From Gnetum montanum (lineage: Eukaryota > Streptophyta > Gnetopsida > Gnetales > Gnetaceae): 64,000 nucleotides of DNA. Below, one piece after another: positions 1 through 12,590 of the stretch. Both the position numbers and the translations under genes were made by a program. Each line of letters opens with the position of its first letter. The first letter of the stretch is position 1. The notes beneath the pieces are model-generated. The model made no database searches. It was given only the letters and a program-made list of their open reading frames with translations, and was not told where the DNA came from. The stretch spans positions 65,175-129,174 of the forward strand of contig MNCI01025116.1 in the NCBI GenBank assembly GCA_015680685.1. The letters are read 5' to 3'.

Positions 1-1907
1 TTCTAACAATGAACATTATTTTGTGGCAATAATAATATAACTTATCTTCTCCTAGAGATATCATGTTCAATTTCATCTTCATGTCTTCTGTGAAGCCTTC
101 CTTCATCATTCTTGTAATTTTGATGCAAGCCCAGATCTTTCATTTCATCTTTGAAAAAGAGAAGAAAATGGTTAAGTCTCCTTAATGTATATAGAATCAA
201 CATACAAATTTTCAAAGTGATGTTAATTATACTTATCACATAATGTAAAAATCTTAGAGCTAATCACTTCCTTTATCCACTTGTATCCCCCTACATAATT
301 CAATATTAATTTCTTTGAGAGATGAGTAGTGTCTATGAGAGGTGGAGGTAGAATCTCCAATTCTTGAAATTCATCCTTCTGCTATCATTTCTCTCTTGTT
401 ATTATTAAATTTTTTCATAAATTTTTAAATCAAAGAGATTAGAAAAAGAAGATAACATTTCTCTACTTCATCCATTATTCTTTGATAAAAATATGTCATG
501 TAAAAAATTCATTTAGTCAATGCTCATACCTTTGATTATACAAATTTTGAAATGTGTCTTTTTTACATGGTTCCCTAGAATTAAACAACCATAAAGACCA
601 CACTTACATGGTTCCCCAGAAGTCCAAGCCTACATGTCTAGTAGGTAAATAGTTTCCTAGAAGGTTTTAGAATAGAGTGTTTATGTAGTAACCTAGCATT
701 AAGGTGTTGTTAGCATTGTACTGCAAATACTTGGGCATCTCTTGATGATCATGAAATTAAAAGGGGGGAAGATTAAGTTCAATAAACTAGAATTAAACAA
801 CCATAAAGATCACACTTAAAATTTACATGGTTCCAAAAATTAGGTACTCCACACTTGGAGGGTATACTTCTATGGTGGTGGACTTCTACTGAGATGACCC
901 CAAAAGTCCTATGGTACCACCTCTAATTCTCCCAACTGGGGTCCAACTACCTTAATTCACCAAGAAAAGGATGGAGGGTAGGATTATACAAATCTTGAAA
1001 TTTTTCTTTTTACTTTATGTTTCATTACTCTCCTATATTCAGTTGCTTTTGTAAAATATCCAAATGTTAGTAGCATGTCATTTTTTGATAATTTCACAAT
1101 TAGAAATTACATTGCATTGGTAACACTTAGTGAAAAACCTACTTATTTCTTCTTCTAATTTCTCCTTAAATACTTTCACTTTGGGGATATTGTAAGATAT
1201 TTCTTCCTTTAAAAGAGGTTTTTTTTTCAAGGTTTGTCCTTTGTTGATAGTTTTGGAGTTGTTTTTCAACATTTCTTCCTTTCCTATTCTTGCATCTCTT
1301 CATATTTTCTTTTGAAGTTTATCAATGTTATCTAATACTAAGGATTCAATATCTTCTCAGGTCTTCGATAATGATGTCAAAGGAGCACCACATCTGAAGT
1401 TATAAGTTAACAAAAAACATCTTAAGTGTTGGCATAATGAACATCTATAGTCCACTTTACAAGTAACATCATCTTGCTTTTCTCCTTCCTAGGTAAATAA
1501 TGTTACCATAGAATTTATTAAATCATAGTATAATCTAAATTTGAGCAACTTTCTCACTATCTTCTTATTTTCCTTCTTAGGATACTTTCTCCATTTCTTC
1601 TACTATTACTTGATAAATAACTAGTGTCCAGTTTGTTAGCCTTCACTAGGATATCATCCATACAACCCATACAACTACCTGGTGGCTACCTCCCACTTCT
1701 GATTAATCTTATTACAAAATAGCATTTTAATAAATAAGAGGAAGAGCTTCTTCAAGTCTTTATTTATTCCCTTATATATATTGATGACATCCCTCTTTCA
1801 TATTTCCACCCATTCTTCCATAATTAAAAGTAATAGTAAATCTTTTTTGAAACTATCAATCTTTATTTTCCTCTTTAGGAATCCTAGAAAATACCTCAGT
1901 CTAGCTA
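1..1907. other. Unassigned flanking DNA left of element J
   Basis: AT-rich sequence with no coding region that I can support; short open stretches show no recognisable motif. It holds short direct repeats: a block starting CTAGAATTAAACAACCATAA at 575 recurs at 787, each near an ACATGGTTCC motif, and a block starting GATTATACAAAT near 533 recurs near 981. These look like an old internally duplicated repeat. It may be an older element into which J inserted, but no family could be named. Confidence 0.5.
533..1015. repeat. Short direct repeats in left flank
   Basis: Two motifs each occur twice in the same orientation: CTAGAATTAAACAACCATAA (575 and 787) followed by a CACACTTA stretch and ACATGGTTCC, and GATTATACAAAT..TTGAAAT (about 533 and 981). 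The spacings differ (about 212 and 448), so this is not a simple tandem array. It is probably a remnant of an old repeat. Confidence 0.45.
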
Positions 1908-3355
1908 AAAAACCACAAATAAAAATCTTATTGCATGTTGTAATTTTCATCTCCCAACATGAGGTAATATTTTATTGTAAATGTAAGATTTATAATCCAT
2001 GAGCTACAATCATGCATTCTTTAGCCTTTTAGGCTGAAAATAACTTAGAAATTATTGTTGCCTCACTTCCCAAGTGGAAAAAGTCATCTCATGTCTATGT
2101 TTGGGCTTGTGAAGGATAAAAATGCCTTGGAAATTGTCAAATTGGGCATTTTTATGGTTTTTGTAGGGGTATAGCCTCAACTATCCTATAACCATCCATC
2201 CCCCACCCCTCCCACCAGCATAGATCATGTTAGATTTTACTTTCCAACCAAACCCTAGTGTAGTCACCACAAAATCCAATGTAGATGCACATATCCAACA
2301 TTTGAATTGTTGGGATTTTCCATTTTCCAAACAATGGCCAGCGTAGTCACCCCAAGCTTTTAGCAGCTGTAGTAGGGAAAGCATAGACATCATGATCACT
2401 AGTAGTTTTTAGTAATCTCAGTGTAGTCCACCAAGGTCAACATAGTTGAGATGGTGCCAATGTAGTCACTAAAGTCCATTTACTATTTATAGTATCCAAA
2501 TGGGCCTTGGTGGCTACATTGTATCAAGACATAGTATAAATGATCATCTACACTAAGAAGTGTAATTGTTGCAACCTGCAAATAGACATCAATCTATTAG
2601 TATTCACAAAAGTGATGTATAGAGCCTAAAATTAGCAATTCCACAACCTATAAAAGACAAACATGAACATCTTATGAGGGTTTCAACTTCTCTTGCATAG
2701 AAACAATTTCAAAGTTTAAAACTTGAAAAGAAAATATGCATTTTTGCATCCAAGATCTTGTTGTAACATTGAGACATCTTTGAGAGTAAATTGACATCTA
2801 CACTAGGCATTAGAGACTCTCAATGTAATACCATTGCATCAATGGTGTAATATCATCCATGACCAAAGTTGTAAATTTAGGTGGAGACTAGTAGGAAGTT
2901 GCTACAAACTAGGGTTTGGAAGTATTTGCATCATGGGTTTTGAGCATAGAACATAGCCTACCAGCTCTAATGGACTTTAAGCTCTATCCAAGCTAGCTTC
3001 CTGTGTACCTAAGAACAAAAATCTATACTTCTTGAACTTTGTACTTTATGCATTTTCCATTTCAATAAATTTACAATTCATCATTATGCATATTTAAGTT
3101 TATGTTTTAATTTCTATGTCTATTTTCATTTCGAATCTGCAAATCTATTTTCATTTCCATTTCTATTATGTTTCAATTTACATTTTGTTTACATTTCTAT
3201 AAGTCCCTAGGTGATTAGACAAACTTTCTAGGATAACTTGAATCCCATTTTATAGAGCTCCTTGGTATTTGAGGCTAAAAATTTCCAGTACCTAGGATTT
3301 TCTAGTTTCTGTTCAAACAATCAAACTTTCTAGGCCCTATAGTAGCTAGATATCA
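1908..3355 (+). repeat. Element J 5' LTR (old)
   Basis: Direct repeat of 14776-16531. Matching blocks run in the same order, from GAGGTAA..TTTATTGTAAATG near 1960 (14823 in the partner) through TAAGTCCCTAGGTGATT near 3200 (16375 in the partner) to TTCTAG..C..ATAG near 3340. The left edge is approximate because the first ~30 bases are badly decayed; the right edge ends ATATCA. U3 contains a reiterated motif of the type CCAGCGTAGTCACC (2220-2500). The pair differs strongly by eye, so J is old. The partner LTR is about 300 bp longer, so one copy has gained or lost sequence. Confidence 0.65.
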
Positions 3356-3378
3356 ATTGATGATAACTTGTTTCTAAT

Positions 3379-3675
3379 CTATAGGAATCGCAAAACCACC
3401 TTTTCTATCAAATAACTCTTTATTAACCCAACACAAATTGGCAAACTAGGGTAGAGATGCTTTAATCTTAAAGCACACAAAATTTCTGCCTTGTTGAACT
3501 TATTAAAGTATTTCATTCCTCTTTCCTTTAATAGCCACTTTTGTGTATTTTGTGCTTCACTAGTGGACTTCACTTCAAACTCTTGAATTGATGCTATGAC
3601 ACAAATGAAGTTGACATAATCAATGCATCTTTGAGCTACAATTACATACACACTACCATTAGCTTCCTCTAACAA
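3379..3675 (-). CDS. Unrecognised 98-codon open frame
   Basis: I do not recognise this. It is an uninterrupted minus-strand frame of 98 codons immediately inside the 5' LTR of J, in a region where most frames are broken. The translation is mixed hydrophobic and charged, with a lysine-rich middle (KWLLKERGMKYFNKFNKAEI) and the stretch LRLKHLYPSLPICVGLIKSY. There is no zinc finger, signal peptide or retroelement motif. It lies antisense to J. It could be a captured host exon fragment, part of an older element, or chance. Confidence 0.2.
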   Translation of the reverse strand: MLEEANGSVYVIVAQRCIDYVNFICVIASIQEFEVKSTSEAQNTQKWLLKERGMKYFNKFNKAEILCALRLKHLYPSLPICVGLIKSYLIEKVVLRFL

Positions 3676-5849
3676 ACATTATCATATTCTAACTTCCAAA
3701 GTAACAAAAAATACATAAAAAATAATTTCTCATACTTACTCTTTAGCCTTAGGATAATTCATGGTCCCTTTGGTCATTTCACATTCTCTCTATGGAATTC
3801 ATTCCATAATCAATGAATTCATCCTTGGTTTCTATATTCATATTGAAACTTGTATACTTTCAAACCCTTATAATGCACATTAAAATAGGACATTACTAAT
3901 GTCTCTAGTTTTGATGTTGGAAGAGATCCCACAAGTTTTGCAAAATGCTAAATGATGAGAACTCTATTTGTTTGAATCAACAAACATGAAAAATAATTGA
4001 TTCTAAATTATTTTTAGCCAAAATAATACTAAATTTTCTTAAATCTTGATCCTCTAACTTGTATCTCAACAAAAATCTGAGATTCTAGTGTGTTGGACAT
4101 TACCCTAGAAGTTTTAGCTTCTAGAAGCAACATACTATCAACACTAAACTACTAATATTACCATCTCTTTCATAGCTTTTCCAAGAATTTCTTGTAAATC
4201 AAGACATTCTTGGACACCTCCCTAATATTCAATCTCTACTTAAAAATTACCTCTATGATCTCAACTAAGAATCTTGATATGATTTCCACCAAGACTCACA
4301 GAACCACCTCTTCATTCAAACCCATCCAAATCACATGGAAATGGATGATGTAGAACCTTAAGAATTTGAGAGCTCTACTTCATGCCCATAGCCTTAGTGA
4401 CATGAGTGTGTTTTCATCACATGATTAGATTACATTTCCTTCACTTGTTTTCTAATAGGCTTAGTAACAAGGAGATTAGATGCCATTACATCCATAAAAA
4501 TAAACATCACAGTTTTACTATCCAAGACATAGCTTAATATTAAAACTTTAACTTCAAACATAATGTAATATTAAAACATCCTTAGGCTATGTCAATTTTA
4601 TGTTAATACTTTTCATTACCTCTTTTCTACATGACACATTAACTCAATAATCAAACTTTAACACTTTATGTTAGAACACAACCTAATAGAACATGTCAAT
4701 CCACACCAATCAATACTTAAATGTTTGGAAAAAAACATTAATACATTAAAACCTAGCTTTTAAGATTTCAAGTTCTAAGTTAAAAGGAACTTTAACATGA
4801 GGCATTATTTCATCTTTTCCAATACTTAGATGTTTGGCAAAATTATCTTTCCATTAAAATCTCATGTTGCATTATTTGTGCTTCATGTTGTTTGTGAAAA
4901 GCCATAAGAGTCAAATGTTTTGTGATATTTGCATAAATGATTGCAAATTCAACCATGAAAATGTATATTTAACTATGTTTTTGCTTGCATAACTTAACAC
5001 ATTTAATAAAATTATCTAAAAATAAATCACAATTACAAAGCCTCTTGCCCTAGTATTGTTGTTTGATGCACTCTAGTAGTGACATGGAATATCATGATTT
5101 CTCAATATATGTAGTAAACCTTGAAAAAAATACTAGATGATTGATATGCTTTTTGTATAATACTTCTAAGTAAAGGTAACACATGGTTGAGATTTCTAGA
5201 ATACGAATCTAGAAATTTCTCAAAACCCTTAGAAACTAAGGTGACACAATGGAGTTCAAAATTCCATGAAAAAATAAAAACTTAGAAGCTTTAATTCAAG
5301 CTTCAAAGCTATTGTAATATATTAAAAAATATTGAATCTAAGCCTAGTATCACATCTAGGTAGCAAAATTTCTTAGAAATTCAAAAATCCAAACATAACT
5401 ATCATGATGAGACTAGTGGAATAGTTAAACTTTACAAGCATTTTTATCTACAATTTTAATAACTTAGATTTTAGCTCTAGGAGGAAGTGTGCAAGGATAC
5501 GGTAGCCTAAAATTGCTAGTAGATCCACCCTTGGTTCTCATCCTACTACTACGGCTACCTATCATTATGCTTTTCTATTGTTTCACTCTATTGTTGCTTT
5601 TATTCTCCTTGTGCATTGACTCTTATGTTGCATTGATGTAAATAAAATATTTGGTATCAAACTTCTATTTCTCCAATAATTTATACTTAGAAATGATGCA
5701 CATCATAGAACTCTTGACATTCAAAATGTTTTGATGTCATTTAGTTGTAGCTTTTACATGTTCACTTTTTAAATGGTAAATTTTACTCCTTGGCCTAGAT
5801 AAACATGGATGCCTACCCATATTTTCTACTTTAACCTATGATCTTAACT
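3676..5849. other. J internal region without recognisable genes
   Basis: AT-rich, no supported coding region. A complete Tat-type element would have gag, protease and reverse transcriptase here, but neither the RT core motifs nor a gag knuckle could be read in any frame. Either they were deleted or decay has gone too far to see by eye. Confidence 0.5.
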
Positions 5850-6570
5850 TATTCTATAAGCAAGATTCAATGAAGACTTTGTAATGGATACTTAGGTTCA
5901 TGTTACCTAGCTACTTCCATCATTTCTTTAGGGTATTTGTAAACAACCTTAGCTAAAGATGTGTATCATCTAGTTAATACATGCAATAATTATCGAAGAC
6001 ATGCCTCACTTATCTATGTTTCTTCACATGCGATTAACATGTCTCAAACCAAATGGCCCTTTGAGAAATAATTTTTGGATATTATTTTCACTATTAGCTC
6101 TCCTACACTTTCTAGGAATCAATTTAGTCTAACTGCTACAAAATACTTTACTAAGTAGGTAAAATTCATTTCTTTACATTTTACTAAGTCTTACTTCCTC
6201 TGTTAATTCATCGTTCACCTCATCATAACTTACTTTGACATTGCTCTCTAAATTATGGTTGATAATTGATCTTAGTTAAAAAGTAAAAAGGTAAGTAACT
6301 TCTATTCTATGTATCACATTACTCAATCATTTTCATCACCCTACTAGCCTCAGTTTAATGGTCTTGCTAAGTCTACTAATAAAACTTTCATTTACTTTCT
6401 CTATACCATGGCTAATAAAACCCAAAATAATTAACACATAAAAATATATCATACCCTTTAGGTCAATCATATTATGTTTTATATAGGTATTGATCATGTT
6501 TCATACTTTCTAACCTATGCTTTTTAAGGTAGTCTTATGAGTTGAGCTCCATATCCCATCTCATTGTGTT
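5850..6570 (+). pseudogene. Integrase remnant of element J (Tat type)
   Basis: Integrase would join the element's cDNA to host DNA. The decayed plus-strand translation can be followed in order: a fragment of the zinc-binding region (TCNNYRRHASLIYVSS), then a WPFEK..LDII block equivalent to the WPF..WGLD segment around the first catalytic Asp, then TATKYFTK.VKFISL (family form DYFTKWVEA), and later PQFNGLAKSTNKT (family form PQSNGQVEATNKT), where the catalytic Glu position reads Lys. There are many stops and frame changes. The second zinc-finger Cys reads Tyr, as in element E. This is clearly non-functional. Confidence 0.7.
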
Positions 6571-6688
6571 ACTCTTCATTATTAATGTTCATATCAAGAT
6601 AATAACATTATGTGGTGCATTGATTTGGATCTACTTTAAGAATAATGGTAAACTACTCTTCACCATCTACATGAATATTAAGTAGATA

Positions 6689-8010
6689 ATGAATTTCACC
6701 ACTTCAAACATGTCAAAATTAGAAAGAGGAAGAGGAGCTAGGTATGCACATGTCTTAATGCTTCTTGTAATATCCTATTGCTTTAATTTTGGTTTTTATC
6801 CTAACCATTTGATGATTGTTATGCTTATAGTAGTTCTTAAGCCACTAGTGCAATCCCTTATCCCTAATTTTTATGCAATACTATGGGTAGAGGTCTTGGA
6901 CAAGGTGGAGTTCATGCACAGGATGACTAAGGACATCATCAACCAGTTGCACCAAGTTGCACTTAAGATAGGTAAGGACTTTATTTTGTATGATTTAGTT
7001 ATTTTAAAATGTCATAGGTTATCTTAGGTTTTTCACCATGTTTATAGTTGTATTTTATGTTTATTTAATGACTTCTATGGATTGGGACCCTATTTGAGAC
7101 ATGGAGATTGACTCCTTGCAAAAGCTTCCTTCTAATGTCTTTAGTGTACCCTTCAAGTTATACAAGATTGCTCCTGGTGTGGCAATGTTTTGTACAAAAC
7201 GTCCATGGAATCTAGAGAGGTCCAATGAATCCCTATGGGAGTAGGTTATCGCCTTGAGGAATAAAACTTAGTGGCAAGAGAAGATGATTAGAGAGCTCTA
7301 GGATTGTAATGTTGTTTTGAAGGCCCAAGTGGCTAACTCAACAGAATTGCAAACCAAAGAGTTCATGTACTACTAGCATGCCATTTGAGATAAAGAAGCA
7401 CTCTCATGCAAGATGTTAGGATAGAAAATGCATATGGATATCATCTCCCAAAAGGTTAAGGATGGAAAGATCACTAAGCTTGGATCCTAGAGTGGGATAG
7501 GAAACAAAAGAACCACAAGTGGTAGTATAAGGCTAATCGTGAGGCCTACCTAATGTGGCTCAAAGAGGAGTTAGTTGAATGATGCAAGAGAGATTTGTTC
7601 ATTTAGGGGATCTAGTCAAAGAGTGCCTATTAGCTATTTGAGAGTACCATCATGATGGAGAAATCTCATTATCCTCAAATTACCACTATTGCAAGTGAGA
7701 TCTCTATAGCTACTATCACCTAGGAGCCACCTACTTGGACCATAGTAGACAAGACTAGCATCCTCACTAACATTGATCTTAGGGATATTTACTGGGTTAA
7801 TATGATGAAGGACTGGATCCTCCATCATTTTGAGGATGGCCTTTCACATCTACCCTAAGAATTCATGAAGGCAATGTCCCCATAGCTATGGCTTGGATTA
7901 TTACTTACTAACTAGCTATGTGTTCTTGTATTTCAGGCATCAAGAGACATTGGTCTCCCTAGTGATGAGGGTGGGAATGACCCACCACTTCCTCCTCAAA
8001 ACACCCCTTA
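6689..8010 (+). pseudogene. Decayed ORF downstream of J integrase
   Basis: I do not recognise a named family. Plus-strand coding-like sequence follows the integrase. An open frame runs from 6689 to 7027. After 7081 a second stretch reads through several stops, many at sites where Trp or Gln would fit, with an acidic and leucine-rich part around 7290-7440 suggesting a coiled coil. It ends near 8010 after a proline-rich tail (DPPLPPQNTP). Splice-like signals are present: a donor-like AG|GTAAGG near 6970 and an acceptor-like TTTCAG near 7936. Tat-lineage elements are known to carry additional ORFs outside gag-pol, so a J accessory ORF is likely, but it could belong to another insertion. Confidence 0.35.
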
Positions 8011-8307
8011 GCATCCTCCATGGTTATGTCTTCTATTTTTATGTTGATGACTATTGTTAGCCAAGATCATGTAATAGATTACTGTTATTACTTTTTGACA
8101 TTTTTGCCACATAGTGTGGCCATGGTTATGTATGTTATAAACATTTTAAATTTAAATTTTTGGTTTCTTTTTTGGTTATATATCTTGTTATACTAAACAT
8201 TATAAATGTTATAAATTATGTAAATAGCGATGCTAACAATTGTGGTTGTAAAATTAAACAACTAATCGATGTGATAATAGGCTAGATAAAAATTGAATAA
8301 AAGACAT
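8011..8307. other. AT-rich non-coding spacer
   Basis: Strongly AT-rich, with repeated TTATAAA-like words around 8130-8220. No coding sequence. It separates the end of the plus-strand J accessory ORF from the minisatellite of G, so the 3' boundary of G should lie in or near it. No LTR terminus could be fixed. Confidence 0.4.
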
Positions 8308-8414
8308 TTGCCAATTTTAGGCCATGGGGGGCAAAGGTTGTATTGTTTTGGTAGATGTTGCTAATTTAAGGTCATGGTGGGCCATGTTGCTAGTTTAAAG
8401 TCTTAATAGACTAG
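8308..8414 (-). repeat. Minisatellite remnant, 3 units (element G 3' UTR)
   Basis: Three degenerate units begin TTGCCAATTTTAGG, TTGCTAATTTAAGG and TTGCTAGTTTAAAGTC on the plus strand. They match units of the larger array in element E (62391-62724), for example TTGCTAGTTTATAGTC. The orientation relative to the coding strand is the same in both if this array belongs to minus-strand element G. Tandem repeats in the 3' UTR are known from Tat-lineage elements. Confidence 0.6.
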
Positions 8415-8889
8415 ATTAAAGGGAAATCTATATTTTTTTTAGTGATTTTATGTTTTAAAGTTCTTATTACTTTTTCTAGTTTATATTAAGCTAAAGAAAG
8501 AAAATAAAGAAAGAAATAAGACTATCATAAATGGAAATCAAAATAAAATAAACTTCTAGGCTGTATGCATAAAACGTAGGATAAAACATAGACAAAAAAG
8601 GCAATAAATGGTTAATAAAGAGAAAACTTAGGCTAAATGGTTATGATACAAATGTCTATAAAGGTCATAAGGGCATAAGATGGAAGGAGTAGGAGTGCAT
8701 GTTACTTGTGAAAACTTTTCCTAATCTTTGAAATATTAGGAAATCTATAAGGTTTTTTCTACACAAATTTTTGCTCACCATTCCCTTCACTAAAGATGCT
8801 GAAAGGAAGCTCATACCATGATACATCCTATCATCCATCGTTATCTTCCTTGGGTTGATTTTCTCTCTTGGGTCGATGGAATCAATGGC
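8415..8889. other. Non-coding stretch of element G
   Basis: AT-rich sequence between the protease/linker remnant and the minisatellite. In a complete Tat-type element several kilobases of RT, RNase H and integrase would lie here; none of their motifs was seen in either strand. Confidence 0.45.
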
Positions 8890-9600
8890 TAGGAGTTTCC
8901 TCCTAAAGCTTCACTTTAGATACCTACTCTATGTTTACATTGTTAACAAACAGGGAAGCCACACTATCACAATGAATGATAATTTCACCTCCCTCGTAAG
9001 GAAGATAAATTTCTTTATGGATAGGTAAGGACACAAGTCGTAACTAAACCAAACAAGATCTTTCCTGAATAAGGTTAGGAAATTAGCGATTGTGGGAAAT
9101 AACTCACCTATCACAAAGTCTAAGGAGATATACCCCTTGACAACAACCCTTGAATCATTAAAGGATTTGAGGTTTGTGGCTATTCTAGGTTGTATTTGCT
9201 CTATTAAGCCTAATCATTCAATGATGATGCATGGGATGACATTTGTTGTGGCTTCATCATCAACATGCACCTAATGCACTTTAAACTGCCCTACACATAT
9301 GGTTATGAATAGAGGATCTTTAGTTACTTCATCACTTTTGGGATTGGCCTTAATTTTTCTATCATGAAATAATAGGGATGTTGACTTATCCTCCCATGAT
9401 GAGGGAGGAACCATCACAACATTGACGAATTCCTCATTAGTAGGGATGGAAATTAGCCTTTTAACTAGCACCTCACAATGTGTGGAAAAAGTCATGATCA
9501 GGTCATATAAGCTCAAAGTTATATTCTTTTGCTTAAGATATTGTCTAACATAATCCATCATACTAAGGAAAGTTTATCATTGGTTATGGATTTGTCACCC
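8890..9600 (-). pseudogene. Retropepsin-like protease and linker of element G
   Basis: Retroviral-type aspartic protease, which would cleave Gag-Pol. On the minus strand the segment around 9270-9210 reads VDDEATTNVIPCII, fitting the retropepsin active-site pattern hydrophobic-DxGA(S/T)-NV-(I/L). The catalytic Asp is kept and the Gly position reads Glu. Upstream is an open frame of 96 codons (9561-9271) that forms the gag-protease linker. Downstream, a VVVKGYISLDFVIG-like stretch matches the beta-rich flap side of the family. Stops and the Gly loss make it non-functional. Confidence 0.6.
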
Positions 9601-9639
9601 TGGTTATGGTTCACTTCCTCCATGCACCCTAAAATGTAG

Positions 9640-12246
9640 ACTTTAGCCTTAGGTGATTATTGTTGGGGCTTCTCCTCATTATTTTGGCTATTGAATATAG
9701 GATCATTCTATGGCTTGTTGGCTGAACTAGGTTCAGCATAGGAGGTCATGGATATAGCATGGATGGAAGTGGGCTTCAGTGGGTCCACTTCCTTTTGTGC
9801 CTCTATTTGCTAATCACCCTCGTTTCTAGACTTTTGTTTATGCTTCTTCCATTACTTCATTGAAGTATTTTGATTGTTAGTTGTTGGTTTTAAGGAAGAG
9901 GTACTAGCATTGGCCATCACAGAAGGTCATTGTGTGGTCATCTTAGTTGCTTGGGCTATAGCTAATGGGGTTGTGTTAGGCTAGGACACATTGATGACAA
10001 AAGGTTCCCTTGGAGGCATCTACGATGGTACTTTCATAATGAAAGGGGGTCTTGAGCTAGTGGAAAATAAATAGATCCTTTCATCATTAGGGGGTACTTA
10101 GATCATGAATGGTTCTCTCATTGGTCTTTGATTGTCATCAACATTGAATACTGAAATAACATAAGGATTATTATTAGCATTCAATGGGTCCTTATATACT
10201 TACATCAACTAATGTTGTGATCAAACTAAGTTGGAAGAATCTAAGATCAACTTTTTCCTTTCTTTCATCTTCTACAAGTCATCCTTCAACATGAGGTAGA
10301 AGTTTGTGTCATGATTAGGTAGTTGGTGATAGTGGTAAAAGTGGTCTATTTTAAAGTTCCTAGGTAATTAGGGATCATCCTTCATTGCTTGAGTGTGATC
10401 CTTCACTATTTCACATAGATACTCATGCTTATTTGAAGTAGATTCAATCATCTATTTTTATTCCATGCATTCACTCTTCGAAAGTTGATCTAGCAACTCA
10501 AATGGCTTCAAAGGTAGAGCAGTCTACTTATTACAATCCTTCTGCTCAAAATTAGGTCTGGTTGTAGTTGATGTAGTGGCCCCAAATGTTGATGGTTGGT
10601 TATCATGGTTATTAGTGGGTTCCTTGGGTGGGTTGTTTCTTAGCCCCTGGTTAGTGATTTTTTCCTCTTTGTTCACCATTGCTATGGCCATGTTGTTATG
10701 CCTACTCTTCTCCTTGTCCTTCTGAGTATGTTGGTTTTGGTGTGCTACATAGGCTAGGTCATGATCGACCTTTGTAATGTCCTCTACATCCTTGGTCTAA
10801 GAGAATTCTTGGCTAAGGGACCATAGGTTATGATAGTAAAGTTTGAATTTAATGAATTCATTAACTATCCTCTTAAATATAGTTAAAAGATGAGTTTTAG
10901 CTATAGGTTCTAGTATATTTTTTAGTAATTCATTCCACTGTTGGATGAATTTCTATACGAGTTCTAGGGATTCCTACTTGACCTTCATGAGTTAATCAAG
11001 CATGATATTAGTCTTTAAGTTATACTTGAAGTGTTTAACAAACTAGGCTATCAAGTCCTCAAGAGAGGATGTTGATCCTCTAGGTAGTGTGCAGTACCAA
11101 TCAAGCTCTTTCCTAGTTAAGGGCATAGGAAAAATTCTCATGATAGTATGACGCCATAACTATAACAGCAAACACTTAGATTTTAAGGTTATAAGGTGAG
11201 GATTAGGGTTACCTTCTCTATTGTATTTGCAAAATTCGGGAATAGGAACACCAAGAGGAAGTGTCAAGGATGGGATCATAGGAATGATGAGATCATCTCG
11301 GTAGAAGTCCATAATCTTGACACTTTGGAAAGTAGAGGCTTTGAGCCTCTTTAACTCCTCTGTCAAGTTCTAGATCATTTAAAAGGCCTGATCTAGGTCC
11401 TATGATGGCCTTTATGGTTGTATGGATTGTACATATGACTATTATGTCTATTGTTTGTGACCTCAGTATTGATTACATGATGGAAGTAAGTGGTTACATT
11501 ATGGTTGTAGCTTTGGGGCCGAAACAAGGAAAAAGAAGATTGTATTGGTACTAAAGGAAAAAATGGGATAAAGGAGATGTGTGACCCTTAAGTGGCTTGG
11601 GATTCCATGGTGAATCCCACATGGGTGGTAAGTGAATTTTTGGTGGTGAAAATCACTGTTAATGACTACACAGATCAAGGCTACATGGTAAATAATATTG
11701 GTGGATTATAGGTTATTGACTATGGCATTAATTGAGTTTGATATATGGCTATTACTAGCATGGGATCAACTATGGTAGGGTAAGAGGAAGTGGAAGATGC
11801 TAGTACCAAGTCCATGAAGAACATAAAGGCATTAGAGGATAGTTTTGTGACCTTGGGGGATGTGTGTTAGAATAGCTCTCCTAGGATGTTTCCAGGCTTA
11901 AATTCTATCCTAAATTCATCCCCTTCTTCTTGTTCTTCTTTCAAGCTATGCTTTTCATCCTCTTTCTCCATTTTAATCAATTGGGCTAGGATACTTGCAT
12001 AGAAGTCATTGAAAGATACTTGGTCATATGGGGAAGTGATGTACTCTTTTCCATTGCAATGGATGAGTTTGAACCCCTTTTAGCTTCTACTTCCAAATGT
12101 GGAATTAGCATGCCAACCTACAATTTAGCACAAATGTAGTTATATTGGTCTTTATTTATGGTCACAAAGTTAGGACTTTTCCTCCTAATCTTCAATGAAT
12201 TATTGCATTTGATGATAGCAAGGTCTTTGGGGTCATAGAACCTCAT
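9640..12246 (-). pseudogene. gag: gag of element G (Ty3/gypsy)
   Basis: Gag would form the virus-like particle. The minus-strand frame starts with an ATG at 12246 (MRFYDPKDLA). Around 11300-11230 the segment PEFCKYNREGNPNPHL corresponds to the family form P.F.KYNGEGNP..HL. It is followed by RKELDWYCTLPRGS and FVKHFKYN, then FIQQWNELLKNI near 10920, which together form the retrotransposon-gag core. The C-terminal part (10800-9640) is polar and rich in Asn, Pro and Lys. There are many in-frame stops and some frame changes. No zinc knuckle was recognised. Confidence 0.7.
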
Positions 12247-12553
12247 GGCTTATTGGCTAGGACCATTTCCAATAAGGGTGAAAGGCAACTTGGTCAACTA
12301 TGAGAAATACATGGCTATTTCATTAAAAATGGCTTAAAATAGGCTATAAAAGGCAAAAATAGAAGTAAATACTAATAAGTGGAACTTAAAAATGGTCAAA
12401 GGAAACAAGAAAAACTAAAAATGGAGCACTTTCTATAATTAGTATGTTGGGGTTAGGGTGTTTAACCATTTACCAAAAATAGAAAGTTGCGAAAGTTGGT
12501 AACAAACATCACCCATGTTGGCCCCTTAACTACCTCTATGCTAAGTATGCCAA

Positions 12554-12590
12554 GGGGGGTGGGGTGGGGGGGTATGGGGAAAGAAGGGGG
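12554..12590 (+). other. G-run cluster (possible G-quadruplex)
   Basis: Five runs of at least four G occur in 37 bases, with spacers of 1, 1, 3 and 6 bases. It lies in the leader of G between gag and the presumed LTR; the G-rich strand is opposite to G's coding strand. The pattern fits quadruplex-forming sequence, but folding is not shown. Confidence 0.5.

Noticed and set aside
1078-1272. 64-codon minus-strand frame with KCYQCN, reminiscent of a zinc knuckle
   Set aside because: Only one CxxC, no following His/Cys and no gag-like sequence around it.
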